Program-made: the position numbers and the translations under genes
In this document: positions 18,590 through 28,600 of the stretch, piece by piece
Position numbering within the stretch: the first letter of the stretch is position 1
Layout of the letters: each line of letters starts with the position of its first letter
NCBI GenBank assembly: GCA_947499955.1
Contig: CANMQI010000020.1
Span: 1 to 64,000, forward strand
Origin: an uncultured Granulosicoccus sp.
GTDB taxonomy: Bacteria; Pseudomonadota; Gammaproteobacteria; Granulosicoccales; Granulosicoccaceae
Direction: 5' to 3'
Length of the DNA: 64,000 bases
The notes under the pieces: generated by a model
The model's input: only the letters and a program-made list of their open reading frames with translations
Database searches by the model: none
Told to the model about the DNA's origin: nothing

Positions 18590-19156
18590 GTGATAGATGA
18601 CGTTTTGAGATATGTCCGTATAGAGCTCCGGGATCGACTCGGTGTTGCCGATGCCCAGATCATGATTGAAAGCGCTCGGGTGCTTGCCAACCAGGATAAT
18701 CTCGAGGGTGCCTACATCACTCTGGTCAATGTGGAGGAAGAACCTACCCTGCGCAATACACCGGTAATCGAACGGGAAGGTGCAACGCTACAGCGCCGCG
18801 AACCAGCAATTCATCTCAACCTCTATCTTTTGTTCTCTTTTGAATTTCAAAATTACGAGACAAGCCTTTCGCACCTGTCCAACACCATTGGCCTATTTCA
18901 GGAAAAGTGCCTGTATACCGCCGCGAATGAGAGCGCAACTAACGCCCTACCTGACGGTTTGGTCAGACTGCGGTTCGAGATTTTCAACATGAGCTTCGAG
19001 GCGTTGAATAATCTCTGGGGCGTGATGGGCGGCGCCTATTTTCCATCCATCGTCTACAAGGTCAGCATCGTTGCGATCCAAAGCTCCGTTCCTGATGGCG
19101 CTGATGAAATCACTACCATCGCCTTCGACGTTGTGACGTCCACGGGATCCGGCTGA
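18590..19156 (+). CDS. eCIS tube-terminator/cap protein, DUF4255 (Afp16/Pvc16-like)
   Basis: 188 aa, GTG start. MIDDVLRYVRIELRDRLG, NVEEEPTLRNTP, REPAIHLNLYLLFSFEF and NYETSLSHLSNTIGLFQ are the DUF4255 signature of Afp16/Pvc16, which terminates the inner tube and caps the particle. It overlaps the next gene by one base (TGATG). As first gene of the cluster it sits far from the AAA+ ATPase, unlike in Afp, where the cap gene is last. Confidence 0.88.
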   Translation: MIDDVLRYVRIELRDRLGVADAQIMIESARVLANQDNLEGAYITLVNVEEEPTLRNTPVIEREGATLQRREPAIHLNLYLLFSFEFQNYETSLSHLSNTIGLFQEKCLYTAANESATNALPDGLVRLRFEIFNMSFEALNNLWGVMGGAYFPSIVYKVSIVAIQSSVPDGADEITTIAFDVVTSTGSG

Positions 19157-19896
19157 TGGGATACATGATCTCTTATCATCCATTCATGACTGTGCAGTTT
19201 GAAGACGATGGCGGTGTGCCAGTCAGTGGATTCAGGCTATCGCCCACACCGAAAACGATGCAGCAAATGCAGATGACACAAATTCTGCACCGACCACGCG
19301 CCAACGGTCTGCAATTGTTCTATCGAAGCACGTCCAACAGCGCGCCACAGCTTCTGGGTGAGATCAACGCTCGGAGGCGCTTTTCATTCCACATCATGCA
19401 AACCGCCAGTGACGTATTTGCCCGGCTATTGCCAGATTTCAACACCGGTGATGGCGCCGCATTGCATTTCGACAATCTCGATACTGCTGGCGCAATCCAA
19501 GCGTCTGGCATCATCAACCAAGGCGCCACTGTATCGGATACCGACACGGTCGCAATGGGCTCAGTGCCCTTCCCTGCACGCGTCGATCTCACAGCTGGCG
19601 TGCCCACTGATGTAGAGGTGCGGGATCCTATCAGCGGCACCTCATTGATCACTGTCCCAGTCAATGCTGTAGCCGGTGCGACCGAAACCACTGTTCTTAT
19701 AGACATCAGCGGTCCCGGCGATGGGCTTTACCGTGCAATCGCCTCGATCCAGGCGGCACTGGACAAGAGGATTTACTTTGACAAGACCGGCAACGGTCGC
19801 GTCCGCGGCGCAATTGAACTTTTTTGGGAGACGGCGCAAGACAACGTTCCTTCGCCCGATGGCGTGGTTTACCGCGTTGTCTTCCAACGGCGCTGA
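19156..19896 (+). CDS. eCIS-associated protein of unknown function
   Basis: 246 aa, translationally coupled to the DUF4255 gene. It opens MISYHPFMTVQFEDDGGVPVSGFRLSPTP. The middle has beta-rich Ala/Thr/Val/Asp repeats (PFPARVDLTAGVPTDVEVRD), a pattern of a beta-sandwich surface domain. No match to any Afp1-16 protein that I recognise. Position between cap and sheath suggests a structural or cap-proximal role; this is inference. A decayed piece of a homologous gene lies at 43541-43655. Confidence 0.6.
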   Translation: MGYMISYHPFMTVQFEDDGGVPVSGFRLSPTPKTMQQMQMTQILHRPRANGLQLFYRSTSNSAPQLLGEINARRRFSFHIMQTASDVFARLLPDFNTGDGAALHFDNLDTAGAIQASGIINQGATVSDTDTVAMGSVPFPARVDLTAGVPTDVEVRDPISGTSLITVPVNAVAGATETTVLIDISGPGDGLYRAIASIQAALDKRIYFDKTGNGRVRGAIELFWETAQDNVPSPDGVVYRVVFQRR

Positions 19897-19990
19897 CCGG
19901 CCCGACAAGGGCCCGACTGCGCACCTGTTGTTTTTTTTTGGTACGGCCCGGGCCGATTGGCGGCCAGGGCGGCATTAGGAGAAAGCCAAA

Positions 19991-21430
19991 ATGAACGCCT
20001 TTCGCACACCCGGCGTCACTATCGTGGAACGCAGCACACTGCCCGGCGCCGTCGCCCCTGTCGCCACCGCAATCCCGGCCTTTATCGGGTACACGCAAGA
20101 CCCATCGCTTGCCAATACCCCGATACGGATCACCTCGATCCTGGAATACGAGGACCTGTTCGGCAGGTCCAATATCGAAGACATCAGTGTCAATGTGGTG
20201 CAACGTGAAACACCCGACGCAACGGTACTGGGCGTGGACGTCACGCTGCAAAACCCTATGCCCGACATCCCGGTGCATATGTTCCACTACTGCCTTCGCC
20301 ACTATTTCGACAATGGTGGCGGACCCTGCTGGATCTACTCCCTGGGGGCATTCACCGATCCCCCTATCGCAGCCGATTTCAACAATGGGTTCACGGCGAT
20401 TGAAGCCGTGGATGAGCCGACGTTACTCGTCTTCCCGGACGCTGTAAACCTTGGTGCGAACGCAGCAGAGCCAGTAATCGTGAATGCGTTGCTATCCTGT
20501 CTGAGAATGCAAGATCGGTTCACGATTATCGACGTGCCAGAGGCACAGCCAGGAGGCCAATACGAAGGGACGGCCAATATTGATGAATTTCGCACCCTGA
20601 TAGCACCGACTGATCCCAAGGCATTAGAGATGGGCTCCGCCTACTGGCCTTTTCTCGACACAGTGATTCCCTGGACGACGGACGACTCCCAAATCACTAT
20701 TAACAGCGCTGTATCCGAGATTGTTCCGGGTGGCGGAGTAGGTACGAATATCAGCGCGCTTGACGGCCAGACTATCAATCTCGATGCTGTTCGCCTTGAT
20801 CGCACCGCAATCTATTCTGCGATACGGCGGTTCGTGAACGGATTGAATGTTCGACTGCCCCCTTCGGCAGCCGTGGCCGGCGCTTATGCGACCTCTGACC
20901 GCAATCGTGGCGTACATCGCGCACCGGCAAACATCGGTCTTGCACAAGTGGCCGGGCCATCCATTCAAGCCAATAATGCGCTACAAGATGTTTTCAACGT
21001 CGATGCGGCATCGGGTAAGGCGATCAACGTCATTCGTACCTTCACGGGCAGGGGCACGTTGATTTGGGGCGCACGCACGCTTCGAGCAAACGATCTGGAA
21101 TGGCGCTATACGTCTGTCAAGCGACTTTTTATCTTCATGGAGGAATCAATCAAGAAGGCCACCGAAGCATACGTCTTCGAGTCCAACGATTCCAACACCT
21201 GGATGCGCATTCGGACGATGGTTGAAGGTTTTCTCGATCAGCTTTGGCGCGATGGTGCCCTGCAGGGCGAAAAACCGGAACACGCCTATCAGGTGCTGAT
21301 CGGCCTTGGCGTCACAATGACCCCCAACGACATTTTGAATGGCATCTTGCGCTTTACCGTACGCGTGGCTGCCGTTCGTCCGGCGGAATTCATCGTGATC
21401 TATTTTGAACACCAGAAGGTGAATATCTAA
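19991..21430 (+). CDS. eCIS contractile sheath protein
   Basis: 479 aa, with AGGAGAAAG before the ATG. The N-terminus MNAFRTPGVTIVERSTLPGAVAPVATAIPAF is the sheath attachment arm, and the C-terminus (DILNGILRFTVRVAAVRPAEFIVIYFEHQ) the conserved final domain of Myoviridae-like sheaths. LRANDLEWRYTSVKRLFIFMEESI is also sheath-specific. The sheath surrounds the tube and contracts to drive the spike. It is the only sheath gene here, whereas Afp/PVC clusters have three paralogues. Confidence 0.95.
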   Translation: MNAFRTPGVTIVERSTLPGAVAPVATAIPAFIGYTQDPSLANTPIRITSILEYEDLFGRSNIEDISVNVVQRETPDATVLGVDVTLQNPMPDIPVHMFHYCLRHYFDNGGGPCWIYSLGAFTDPPIAADFNNGFTAIEAVDEPTLLVFPDAVNLGANAAEPVIVNALLSCLRMQDRFTIIDVPEAQPGGQYEGTANIDEFRTLIAPTDPKALEMGSAYWPFLDTVIPWTTDDSQITINSAVSEIVPGGGVGTNISALDGQTINLDAVRLDRTAIYSAIRRFVNGLNVRLPPSAAVAGAYATSDRNRGVHRAPANIGLAQVAGPSIQANNALQDVFNVDAASGKAINVIRTFTGRGTLIWGARTLRANDLEWRYTSVKRLFIFMEESIKKATEAYVFESNDSNTWMRIRTMVEGFLDQLWRDGALQGEKPEHAYQVLIGLGVTMTPNDILNGILRFTVRVAAVRPAEFIVIYFEHQKVNI

Positions 21431-21451
21431 GCCATCTGAGGAGCGCAGAAC

Positions 21452-21880
21452 ATGGTTTACACAATCCCCAAGTTCCATTTCACCATTGAATTCGGCGGCG
21501 ATACCGTCAGCTTCTCGGAATGCTCGGGCCTCGACCTGGAAACCGAAGTGATCGAGTGGCGCACAGGCGACGACCCCAGCTACACCAAGACCAAGATTCC
21601 CGGCCTGAGGAAATGGGCCAATGTGTTGCTCAAGCGTGGAATGATTTCAGCTGACAACGCTTTTTTCGAGTGGTGGAACACCGCGTCTCTGAATACGGTA
21701 GAGCGGCGTGACGTGAACATCAGCTTGCTCGATGAACAGCATAATGCGGTTTTTACCTGGCAAGTACGCCAGGCCTGGCCGACCAAAGTGACAAGCACTG
21801 ACTTGAAGGCCGACGGCAACGAGATCGCTATCGAGACGCTTGAACTTGCCCACGAGGGCATCACTATTGTCGCGAGCTAG
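21452..21880 (+). CDS. eCIS inner-tube protein (gp19-like, Afp1-type)
   Basis: 142 aa. FHFTIEFGGDTVSFSECSGLDLETEVIEWRTGDD and KIPGLRKWANVLLKRGMI are characteristic of phage T4 gp19-type tail tube proteins. C-terminal EIAIETLELAHEGI completes the fold. It forms stacked hexameric rings inside the sheath. Located directly after the sheath, as expected. Confidence 0.95.
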   Translation: MVYTIPKFHFTIEFGGDTVSFSECSGLDLETEVIEWRTGDDPSYTKTKIPGLRKWANVLLKRGMISADNAFFEWWNTASLNTVERRDVNISLLDEQHNAVFTWQVRQAWPTKVTSTDLKADGNEIAIETLELAHEGITIVAS

Positions 21881-21886
21881 GATGCC

Positions 21887-22327
21887 ATGGCGCTTTATAC
21901 ACCACCATTGGGGTTTCATTTCCGCGTGACGTTTGGCGTCGACGGCGCAACGGATCGTGACGTCGCCTTTCAAGAGGTGGCGGGGCTGGCCGTCGATGTG
22001 GAGGAAGAAACTGTCAACGAAGGTGGCGAGAACCGATTCGCTCACAAGCTGCCGGTGCGTGCAACGTTCCAGCCGATTTCATTGAAACGCGGACTGCTGA
22101 TTGACACCGGACTGAAGGACTGGATCGAGGACGCGATCTACGATCTGCAGATAGCCCCCGTCACAGTCTGGGTATCACTACTCAACGAAATGCATGAAAG
22201 CCTTCGTACCTATGTCATTCACGGCGCACGTCCGAAGAAATGGGAGATCTCGGCACTGGCCTCGGAGAGCTCTGAAATCGTCGTGGAGACGTTGGAACTG
22301 TCTTACAATTACTTCGAGGTGGCCTGA
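21887..22327 (+). CDS. eCIS tube-initiator/second tube protein (Afp5-like)
   Basis: 146 aa gp19-fold protein, a divergent paralogue of the preceding gene: FHFRVTFG...FQEVAGLAVDVEEETVNEGGENRFAHKLP, then LKRGLLIDTGLKDWIED, and EIVVETLELSYNYFEV. The insertion after VEEET and its position match Afp5/Pvc5, which link the tube to the baseplate hub. It starts 6 bp after the first tube gene and stops one base before the DUF5908 gene. Confidence 0.9.
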   Translation: MALYTPPLGFHFRVTFGVDGATDRDVAFQEVAGLAVDVEEETVNEGGENRFAHKLPVRATFQPISLKRGLLIDTGLKDWIEDAIYDLQIAPVTVWVSLLNEMHESLRTYVIHGARPKKWEISALASESSEIVVETLELSYNYFEVA

Positions 22328-22328
22328 C

Positions 22329-22493
22329 ATGGCGGTACGCATCACAGAACTGATTGTTCGAGCCAATGCCGGTAGCGACAAACCGGAAACGAAACAGCCC
22401 ACCGAGACAGAGCGTCGCGAAGAACGCGCGCGGATTGTCGAAGATGCCGTGGCTGAGGTCATGCGCCTTCTACGGCGGGCGGAGGAGCCATAG
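22329..22493 (+). CDS. DUF5908 small eCIS protein (Afp6-like)
   Basis: 54 aa. MAVRITELIVRANAGSD is the conserved start of DUF5908 proteins, which sit between the second tube and LysM genes in eCIS loci. The rest is a charged, helical tail (ERREERARIVEDAVAEVMRL). Too short for many gene callers. The function in assembly is not defined. One-base gaps on both sides indicate tight coupling. Confidence 0.85.
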   Translation: MAVRITELIVRANAGSDKPETKQPTETERREERARIVEDAVAEVMRLLRRAEEP

Positions 22494-22494
22494 C

Positions 22495-23196
22495 ATGCTT
22501 GTCAAACTCACAATCCTGCCGTTTGACGATAGCGAAACGATCCAGCGCGGCAGCCCCTCGGGACCACCTTTCACGGCGCAAATCAATCCGGAAACCTACA
22601 GCGATACCACTGAAGTTCTACTTGCGCCAACTGAACCTGCCCATGGTGATTCTGGACAAGAGGCAAAGTTCAAGGCAGAGTCGCCCAAGGAATTGTCGCT
22701 GGAATTCGTCATTGATGGCACCGGGGTCATACCTGTACCTCCACTCGCTGGCGATGCCAACAGCCCGGCCTCTGGAAGTGGCACGTCGGTGGTGGGTCAG
22801 ATCAAACACTTTCGCCGAACTACCGGGTTCACTGGCGAGGTTCACCGCCCACGATTCTTGATGCTCATTTGGGGAAAGCTGACCCTGGTCTGTGTGCTCA
22901 AGAGCTTCACGATCACCTACAAGCTTTTTACGCCAGAAGGTCTGCCCCTGCGCGCACTTCTTTCAGCCACTTTCGTCGAGCACAAGGATCCTGAAAAAGC
23001 GGAATTGGAAAAAAACCTCGCCTCGCCCGACATCGAACATGCGCATTTGATCGATGATACCGATATCCTGCCCAGCATCGTCGACCGTATCTATCGTTCG
23101 CCCCGCCACTATGTGTCCGTCGCTGAAGTCAACGGACTCAACAGCGTTCGACGCCTCCCGTCGGGCTCCATCCTTCACTTGCCCCCGTTGAGATAA
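22495..23196 (+). CDS. eCIS LysM-type baseplate hub protein (Afp7-like)
   Basis: About 233 aa from the ATG at 22495 (the longer frame from 22354 overlaps the previous gene). FTAQINPETYSDTTEV and FKAESPKELSLEFVIDGTG match the N-terminal domain of gp53-like eCIS hub proteins. ADGTGV..., FRRTTGFTGEVHRPRFLMLIWG and FTPEGLPLRALLSATFVEH are also typical. The C-terminal YVSVAEVNGLNSVRRLPSGSILHLPPL reads as a LysM-like end. It forms part of the hub beneath the tube. Confidence 0.88.
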   Translation: MLVKLTILPFDDSETIQRGSPSGPPFTAQINPETYSDTTEVLLAPTEPAHGDSGQEAKFKAESPKELSLEFVIDGTGVIPVPPLAGDANSPASGSGTSVVGQIKHFRRTTGFTGEVHRPRFLMLIWGKLTLVCVLKSFTITYKLFTPEGLPLRALLSATFVEHKDPEKAELEKNLASPDIEHAHLIDDTDILPSIVDRIYRSPRHYVSVAEVNGLNSVRRLPSGSILHLPPLR

Positions 23197-23199
23197 GTC

Positions 23200-24894
23200 A
23201 TGGATGACGCTGCTCTATCCCGCGGACTTACGACCTTCCACATTCGCCTTGACGGGGCCGAGATGCCCGGCACCATCCGTGTTGTGTCGATGGATATTGA
23301 ACGTTGCCTTGACCGGATCACCAAAGCCCGCGCCATTTTGCAAGATGGCGATGCAAGCCTGCAAAACTTTGCAGCCAGCGAAGAGGCGTCACTGAGCCCC
23401 GGCGCACGCATCGAAATCGATGTCGGCTATGACCGGACAGAGACGCTTGTCTTTGACGGCATAATCACACGTCAACGCATCGAAGCCCGACGCAGCGGTG
23501 ATACCTTTTTACACTTGGAAGCCAAGGACCCGGCGTTTCGCACCACGCTAAGCCAACATTCGCGCAGCTTCGCGGATATCACCGAGGCTGATGCCTTGAC
23601 TGAAATACTGCAAGCCGAGGGTGTCAAGGTTGAAATGGAAGCAGGCGACCCGGTAGGCCAGATCGTTCAGTATCAGTCCACTGGCTGGGATTTCCTGCTG
23701 CGGCGGTTGTCTGCGCTTGGCATGGTCGTCGATTGCACGGGCGGTACTGTGCGCATATTCAAACCCGATCCTTCGCAAGACCCCAGCGCGACGCTCACCT
23801 ACGGCATTGACATCCACTGCATGGACCTGGAACTTGACGCCGAGGCAACACTGGTCGCCGTCGATGCCGGAGCCTGGAGTGCAGCAGATCAAGAACATTT
23901 ACGTGCCGAGGTCGACAGCGCCAGCTCACCCGCCGACGCCGGCACGCCAAATCTGGCCGATGTAGCAGGAACAACGCGAGTGCTGCGCGAGGCTGGCGCA
24001 CGCAATCAAGCGGCCCTCGACGCACTGGCCAATGCGCATCTGATTCGTTCAAGGCAGGCCGCAATTCGCGGAGTGATTGAGGTTCAAGGCACATCAGCCA
24101 TAAAACCCGGTGACGTGATTGAGCTCAAGGGCCTTGGCAGACGGTTCAACACGAAAGTTCTTGTACGTGGCATTCGCCACGAAATAGGACGCGGTGATTG
24201 GATGACTAGTGTCGAAGTCGGTCTTGACTCCTCTCGCACCGGCAACGATTATTCTATTCCCCCCGTCACCGGATTGCAGATTGCCACCGTCAACGCGCTT
24301 GAGGATGACCCGTTGGGCGAAGATCGGATAGAGCTGCACTTGAACGCGTTGACCGACACGGACGGATTGGTTTGGGCGCGCATTGCAACGATGGAGGCCG
24401 GTGCAGATCGAGGTACGGTTTTTCGGCCAGAGATCGGCGACGAGGTGATCCTGGGTTTCCTCGGGGATGATCCGCGTGATCCTGTCGTACTCGGCGCGCT
24501 GCACTCCAGTGCAAATACCGCACCCATCCCCGGTGCGGATAACAATGATGTCAAAGGGTATACCTCCCGTGCGGGCACAAGACTGCACTTCGATGATGCC
24601 GCCCCTAGCGTCACGTTGGAAACCGAAGGCGGTGGCAAGATCATCGTCGACGACGATGCAGGCACCGTGCACATCGAAGATCAGAACGGTAATTCGCTCG
24701 ACATGTCCTCTGGCAGTATCACGCTGGATGGAGCCAGAGACATCACGCTGAAAGCCGGAAAGACACTTAAATTGGAAGCCAGCAGTATCAAGATCGAGGC
24801 CAGTGCCGACGCCGAATTGAAAAGCGGCGCTGGCACCAAGGTCGAAAGCGCTGCTACAACAATCATCAAAGGTGCACTGGTTCAAATCAACTGA
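23200..24894 (+). CDS. eCIS spike protein, VgrG/gp27-gp5-like (Afp8-like)
   Basis: 564 aa. Residues about 10-350 resemble the late-control-D/gp27 hub (ARIEIDVGYDRTETLVFDGIITRQ; ILQAEGVKVEMEAGD; QSTGWDFLLRRLSALGMVV). Residues about 365-450 form the gp5/VgrG OB-fold, ending in PEIGDEVILGFLGDDPRDPVVLGALHSS. A beta-helix of short repeats follows (DDDAGTVHIEDQNGNSLDMS..., LKAGKTLKLEASSIKIEASADAELK). The trimer would make the needle tipped by the PAAR protein encoded next. No C-terminal effector extension. Confidence 0.95.
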   Translation: MDDAALSRGLTTFHIRLDGAEMPGTIRVVSMDIERCLDRITKARAILQDGDASLQNFAASEEASLSPGARIEIDVGYDRTETLVFDGIITRQRIEARRSGDTFLHLEAKDPAFRTTLSQHSRSFADITEADALTEILQAEGVKVEMEAGDPVGQIVQYQSTGWDFLLRRLSALGMVVDCTGGTVRIFKPDPSQDPSATLTYGIDIHCMDLELDAEATLVAVDAGAWSAADQEHLRAEVDSASSPADAGTPNLADVAGTTRVLREAGARNQAALDALANAHLIRSRQAAIRGVIEVQGTSAIKPGDVIELKGLGRRFNTKVLVRGIRHEIGRGDWMTSVEVGLDSSRTGNDYSIPPVTGLQIATVNALEDDPLGEDRIELHLNALTDTDGLVWARIATMEAGADRGTVFRPEIGDEVILGFLGDDPRDPVVLGALHSSANTAPIPGADNNDVKGYTSRAGTRLHFDDAAPSVTLETEGGGKIIVDDDAGTVHIEDQNGNSLDMSSGSITLDGARDITLKAGKTLKLEASSIKIEASADAELKSGAGTKVESAATTIIKGALVQIN

Positions 24895-24917
24895 TTGCTC
24901 AGAAAGGACTGTATCTC

Positions 24918-25208
24918 ATGCCACCTGCAGCTCGAATGACTGATATGCACACCTGCCCTCTGGCGACACCGGGGGGCACGCCACACGTAGGCGGGCCTAT
25001 TCTGAGCGGTGCCGCCACTGTAAAGATAGGCGGTCTGCCTGCCGCACGAGTGCTTGACCTGGCAAGTTGTGCAGGCCCTCCCGATCTTCTCAGCCAAGGC
25101 TCCGGCACGGTGACGATCGAAGGCCGCCCCGCAGTTCGGCTGGGTGATCTGACTGCCCATGGCGGCACGGTAATCGGCGGTCTTCCAACTGTTCTTATCG
25201 GAGGCTGA
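24918..25208 (+). CDS. PAAR-motif spike-tip protein (Afp10-like)
   Basis: 96 aa, a stand-alone PAAR cone. AARMTDMHTCPL, HVGGPILSGAATVKIGGLPAAR and HGGTVIGGLPTVLIGG give the repeated beta turns. His11, His23, Cys51 and His81 are placed as zinc ligands. It would cap the trimeric spike. No effector extension. It starts 23 nt after the spike gene. Confidence 0.95.
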   Translation: MPPAARMTDMHTCPLATPGGTPHVGGPILSGAATVKIGGLPAARVLDLASCAGPPDLLSQGSGTVTIEGRPAVRLGDLTAHGGTVIGGLPTVLIGG

Positions 25209-25212
25209 AGCG

Positions 25213-25629
25213 ATGGAGATAGACCCACGTTTCATTGGTCGTGGTTGGAGCTTTCCGCCACAATTCATCAAGGGTGGCACCGGTACACGCGGCGGTGAGG
25301 CTTTGATGGCCGAAGGCATTGAGGATATTCGTCAAGCCCTGAGCATCATCGTCACCACCGCCTTGGGTGAGCGTCTGATGCGTCCTACCTTTGGTTGCAA
25401 TCTTGAGGATTACCTGTTCGATCCGATGAACCAGAACTTTCTCAGCTATACAGAAGCGCTGATCCGCTCGGCGATCCTGCACCACGAACCGCGCATTGAC
25501 GCGCAGGAGATCTCCGTTGAATCCAGGCAGCTGGAAGGTCAACTGCGTATCAACATCGCCTTTACCGTGCGTGGCTCGAATTCGCGATTCAACATGGTTC
25601 TTCCCTACTATCTGGATAAAGAGGGCTGA
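25213..25629 (+). CDS. gp25-like baseplate protein (Afp9-like)
   Basis: 138 aa. GEALMAEGIEDIRQALSIIVTTALGERLMRPTFGC is the gp25/lysozyme-like baseplate wedge signature, with the conserved GER.MRP.FG. Near residue 100 is PRIDAQEISVE, and it ends FNMVLPYYLD. It initiates sheath polymerisation at the baseplate. Confidence 0.95.
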   Translation: MEIDPRFIGRGWSFPPQFIKGGTGTRGGEALMAEGIEDIRQALSIIVTTALGERLMRPTFGCNLEDYLFDPMNQNFLSYTEALIRSAILHHEPRIDAQEISVESRQLEGQLRINIAFTVRGSNSRFNMVLPYYLDKEG

Positions 25630-25632
25630 CGC

Positions 25633-28600
25633 ATGGCCAAATGCGACAAACGCTCTCCGCTAACTCGTGGTGGCACCACCCAACCCGAGAGGAACATTGC
25701 TGAACGTGAAGCTGATTTCTTTCAGCTCGACGAACGCGAATCGGCGGATATGATCCTTTATGCCAGGCGATTGTCGCAAGAGATCATTTTCTACAACGGG
25801 GACAACCAGCCAGACGGTGATTGGGAACCGTTCTTTGCCTCCGACATTGCCGCGGCTGTCGCGGCGTTGGCACGGTTGCCCGTCACTGCGTTTCGAACAG
25901 CATTGACTGATGTCGACGAGTATCTGCGTGCCGAGCCAGCCAGACCCGAGTCAGAGCTGCGCGCACATTTCAACATGGTGTTCCATTTGCCGGTGGCGCT
26001 GTTTGCTCAACTCGCCAAGGCTCATGCCTTCATGCCGCGTGACCATGCACTTTACCGGACCCTTGGCAAGCTGATCGAAAATGACCTCAGCGGACCGCTT
26101 GCAACATTGGTGACTTTCTATAACGGTGCAAGAGGCGCAGGGCTTCCCTTGGGCGACCCGGAAGTGGCGCTGGACCCGTCTGAATTTTCTCCACCACCTG
26201 CCGACCGGCCGCCCTTGTCCGATACCATCGGGTCAGCCGTGTTCACGGCTGACCCGCTCAGCCAGCGAATCATCGACGGCCCATCGCTAGAGGCTCTTGG
26301 GCAACCCGATTGGGCCAGCTTTGTCGCTGCGATTGCGGGCGACCCCACACCCTACCAGCAAGCCGTTGGCCCCAACCAGCTTTACGAACAGATCTACGAC
26401 GCTCTGAATTACAACCTGCTGGTTGACGACCTGGAACGTATTTTCCAGGGTATTCAGCGCGCCCGTGACCTTGCCGAAGCCGCTCTGCAAGACGCCATCG
26501 CGAATTCCGGCGAACATCCGCCGCATTACGCATTGTTCCTGTCTTTTCTGTCGATGCTGGAACCCGCCCGCGATGCGCTGAACGAAATGACAGGGCGGCA
26601 CCTCGATTTCTACTATCGGGACATTCTCCAGCTGTCACCCCGACCAGCCCAACCTGGCAGCGTACATGTGAAAGTCGAGCTCGCTCGCGGCGTTGAGTCA
26701 CATGAAATAGTGCAAGGCGTGGGCCTGCGCGCGGGAAAGGACTCGCTGGGGCAAGCAGTGACCTATCGGACTGCCGATACATTCGTCGCTAACCGTGCCA
26801 GTGTGGTCGAAAAACGCGCGATCAGGGTCGAGACAACCACCATTCTCGGCAAAAATCACCAACGCCTCTTTGCCAGCCCCTGTGCTGACAGTGCCGATGG
26901 GCTTGGCGCCGACCTGCCAGCAGACGCTTTCGGTTGGCGCCCCTTCGGTCCCCGCGCCGATACCGATCCCAGTCCACCTCTGGGCCGGGTGGGCTTTGCG
27001 CTTGCCGATCGCCGCCTGTTTCTACGCGAGGGCAAACGCGAAATTCTGATGGCCTTCGAACTTGACGTACCTATGGTGCAACTGGTCTTTGCCAGGATGA
27101 GCGCTCGCTTGAGCGCCGAGGAGGGCTGGCAACGCATCCCCAGCATCATGATTGTCCACCCTGCCCTGCCGAAATATGCTTTCGCCTATATCGAGCTGGA
27201 TGCGGACCAACCGCCGATCGTGCCATTCAACCCCGATCTGCATCGCGAAGAAAACGGCGCAGGATACCAGGCTGGCTTGCCCGTGGCAGAGCTTACCTTT
27301 GACTTCGACGCCCCCGACGATTCCACCGCTCGAGCCTTCGCCGATCTGCGCGAATCCAGCGTCGTGAATTCCTGGGTCACCGTCCACGCCTCCGGGCTTC
27401 GCAATTTCAGCATTCAATCTCAGGACGGCGTCGCCGACACTTCCAAGCCGTTCACCGCTTTTGGCGCTCAGCCCCGCTTGGGCAGTGCACTGATGCTCGG
27501 TAGCGCAGAGCTGTTCGCCAAGGACATCAGCCTGCTGAACCTGCATTTTCGCTGGGATCAGCTCTATTTGCAAAACACACATTTTCGCAACATCTCGGCG
27601 ACAAGTTTTATCTGCGATGTCGATTATCTCAGCAAAGGCAGTTGGATCGGTGCGACCGACACGGTGACTCCGCTGACAAGTGCCACGGTCCAGCCCGTTG
27701 TGGCCATGCCGTCCCCCACTCTGGCAGATGCGACCGCCGAGATGGTGCTCGAGGATCAACCTTACGACACTAGTGCCAAAAACGGATTCATGCGCCTGCG
27801 TCTGCGCTCGGACTTTGGTCACAGCGCCTATGCAACAGAATTGACCCGAGCGTTGATAGAGCTGGCGAAAGACAAGGAAATCGTTGAAAACACCGCCTAC
27901 AACTACGTCAACCATATCCCGCTAGAACCCTATACCCCGACCTTGCAGTCGTTGACAATCAGCTACCAGACACCAGCGGACCCAGCCGCGATGTTCTACC
28001 ATGTCGCACCCTTCGGCCAGGCCGTTCGCAACGGACCAGGGACACCATTGCTTCCGCCGCTGGACTACGAAGGCGCCTTGTTCCTCGGTATTGCGGAGCT
28101 GAAGACACCGGCGCGCCTGACTCTGCTAGTGCAAGTGTCCAACGGCACCGGCGACCCCTTGCTAGAGAAGCCTCAACTCGACTTTCACTATCTCAGCGAT
28201 GGTGTTTGGATGCCCTTCGACCAGCAGGACGTCGATGACAAAACCGACAATTTTGCAACCTCGGCCATCATTGGCCTGGCCGTCCCCTCACTTGCGGTTT
28301 CAGACGGTGCGCTCATGCCCGAGGGCCTCCTGTGGATACGGATGGCTGCGCCGCAGAATGCCGCCGCCGTCAATAGTCTGATTGGTGTCGAAGCTCAGGT
28401 ATTACGTGCGGAGTTTGCCGATGATGGCAACGACCCCGATTTCATGGCCAATGCCCTGCCCGCCGAAAGCATCGCCAAACCGGTTACACCAGATCCGAAA
28501 ATAAAGAAATTGCAACAACCGTATGCTGGCTTTGGCGGGCGCGCAGAAGAGGACGAGGCCAGTTTCCGCCGTCGCGCCTCTGAACGGCTGCGTCACAAGG

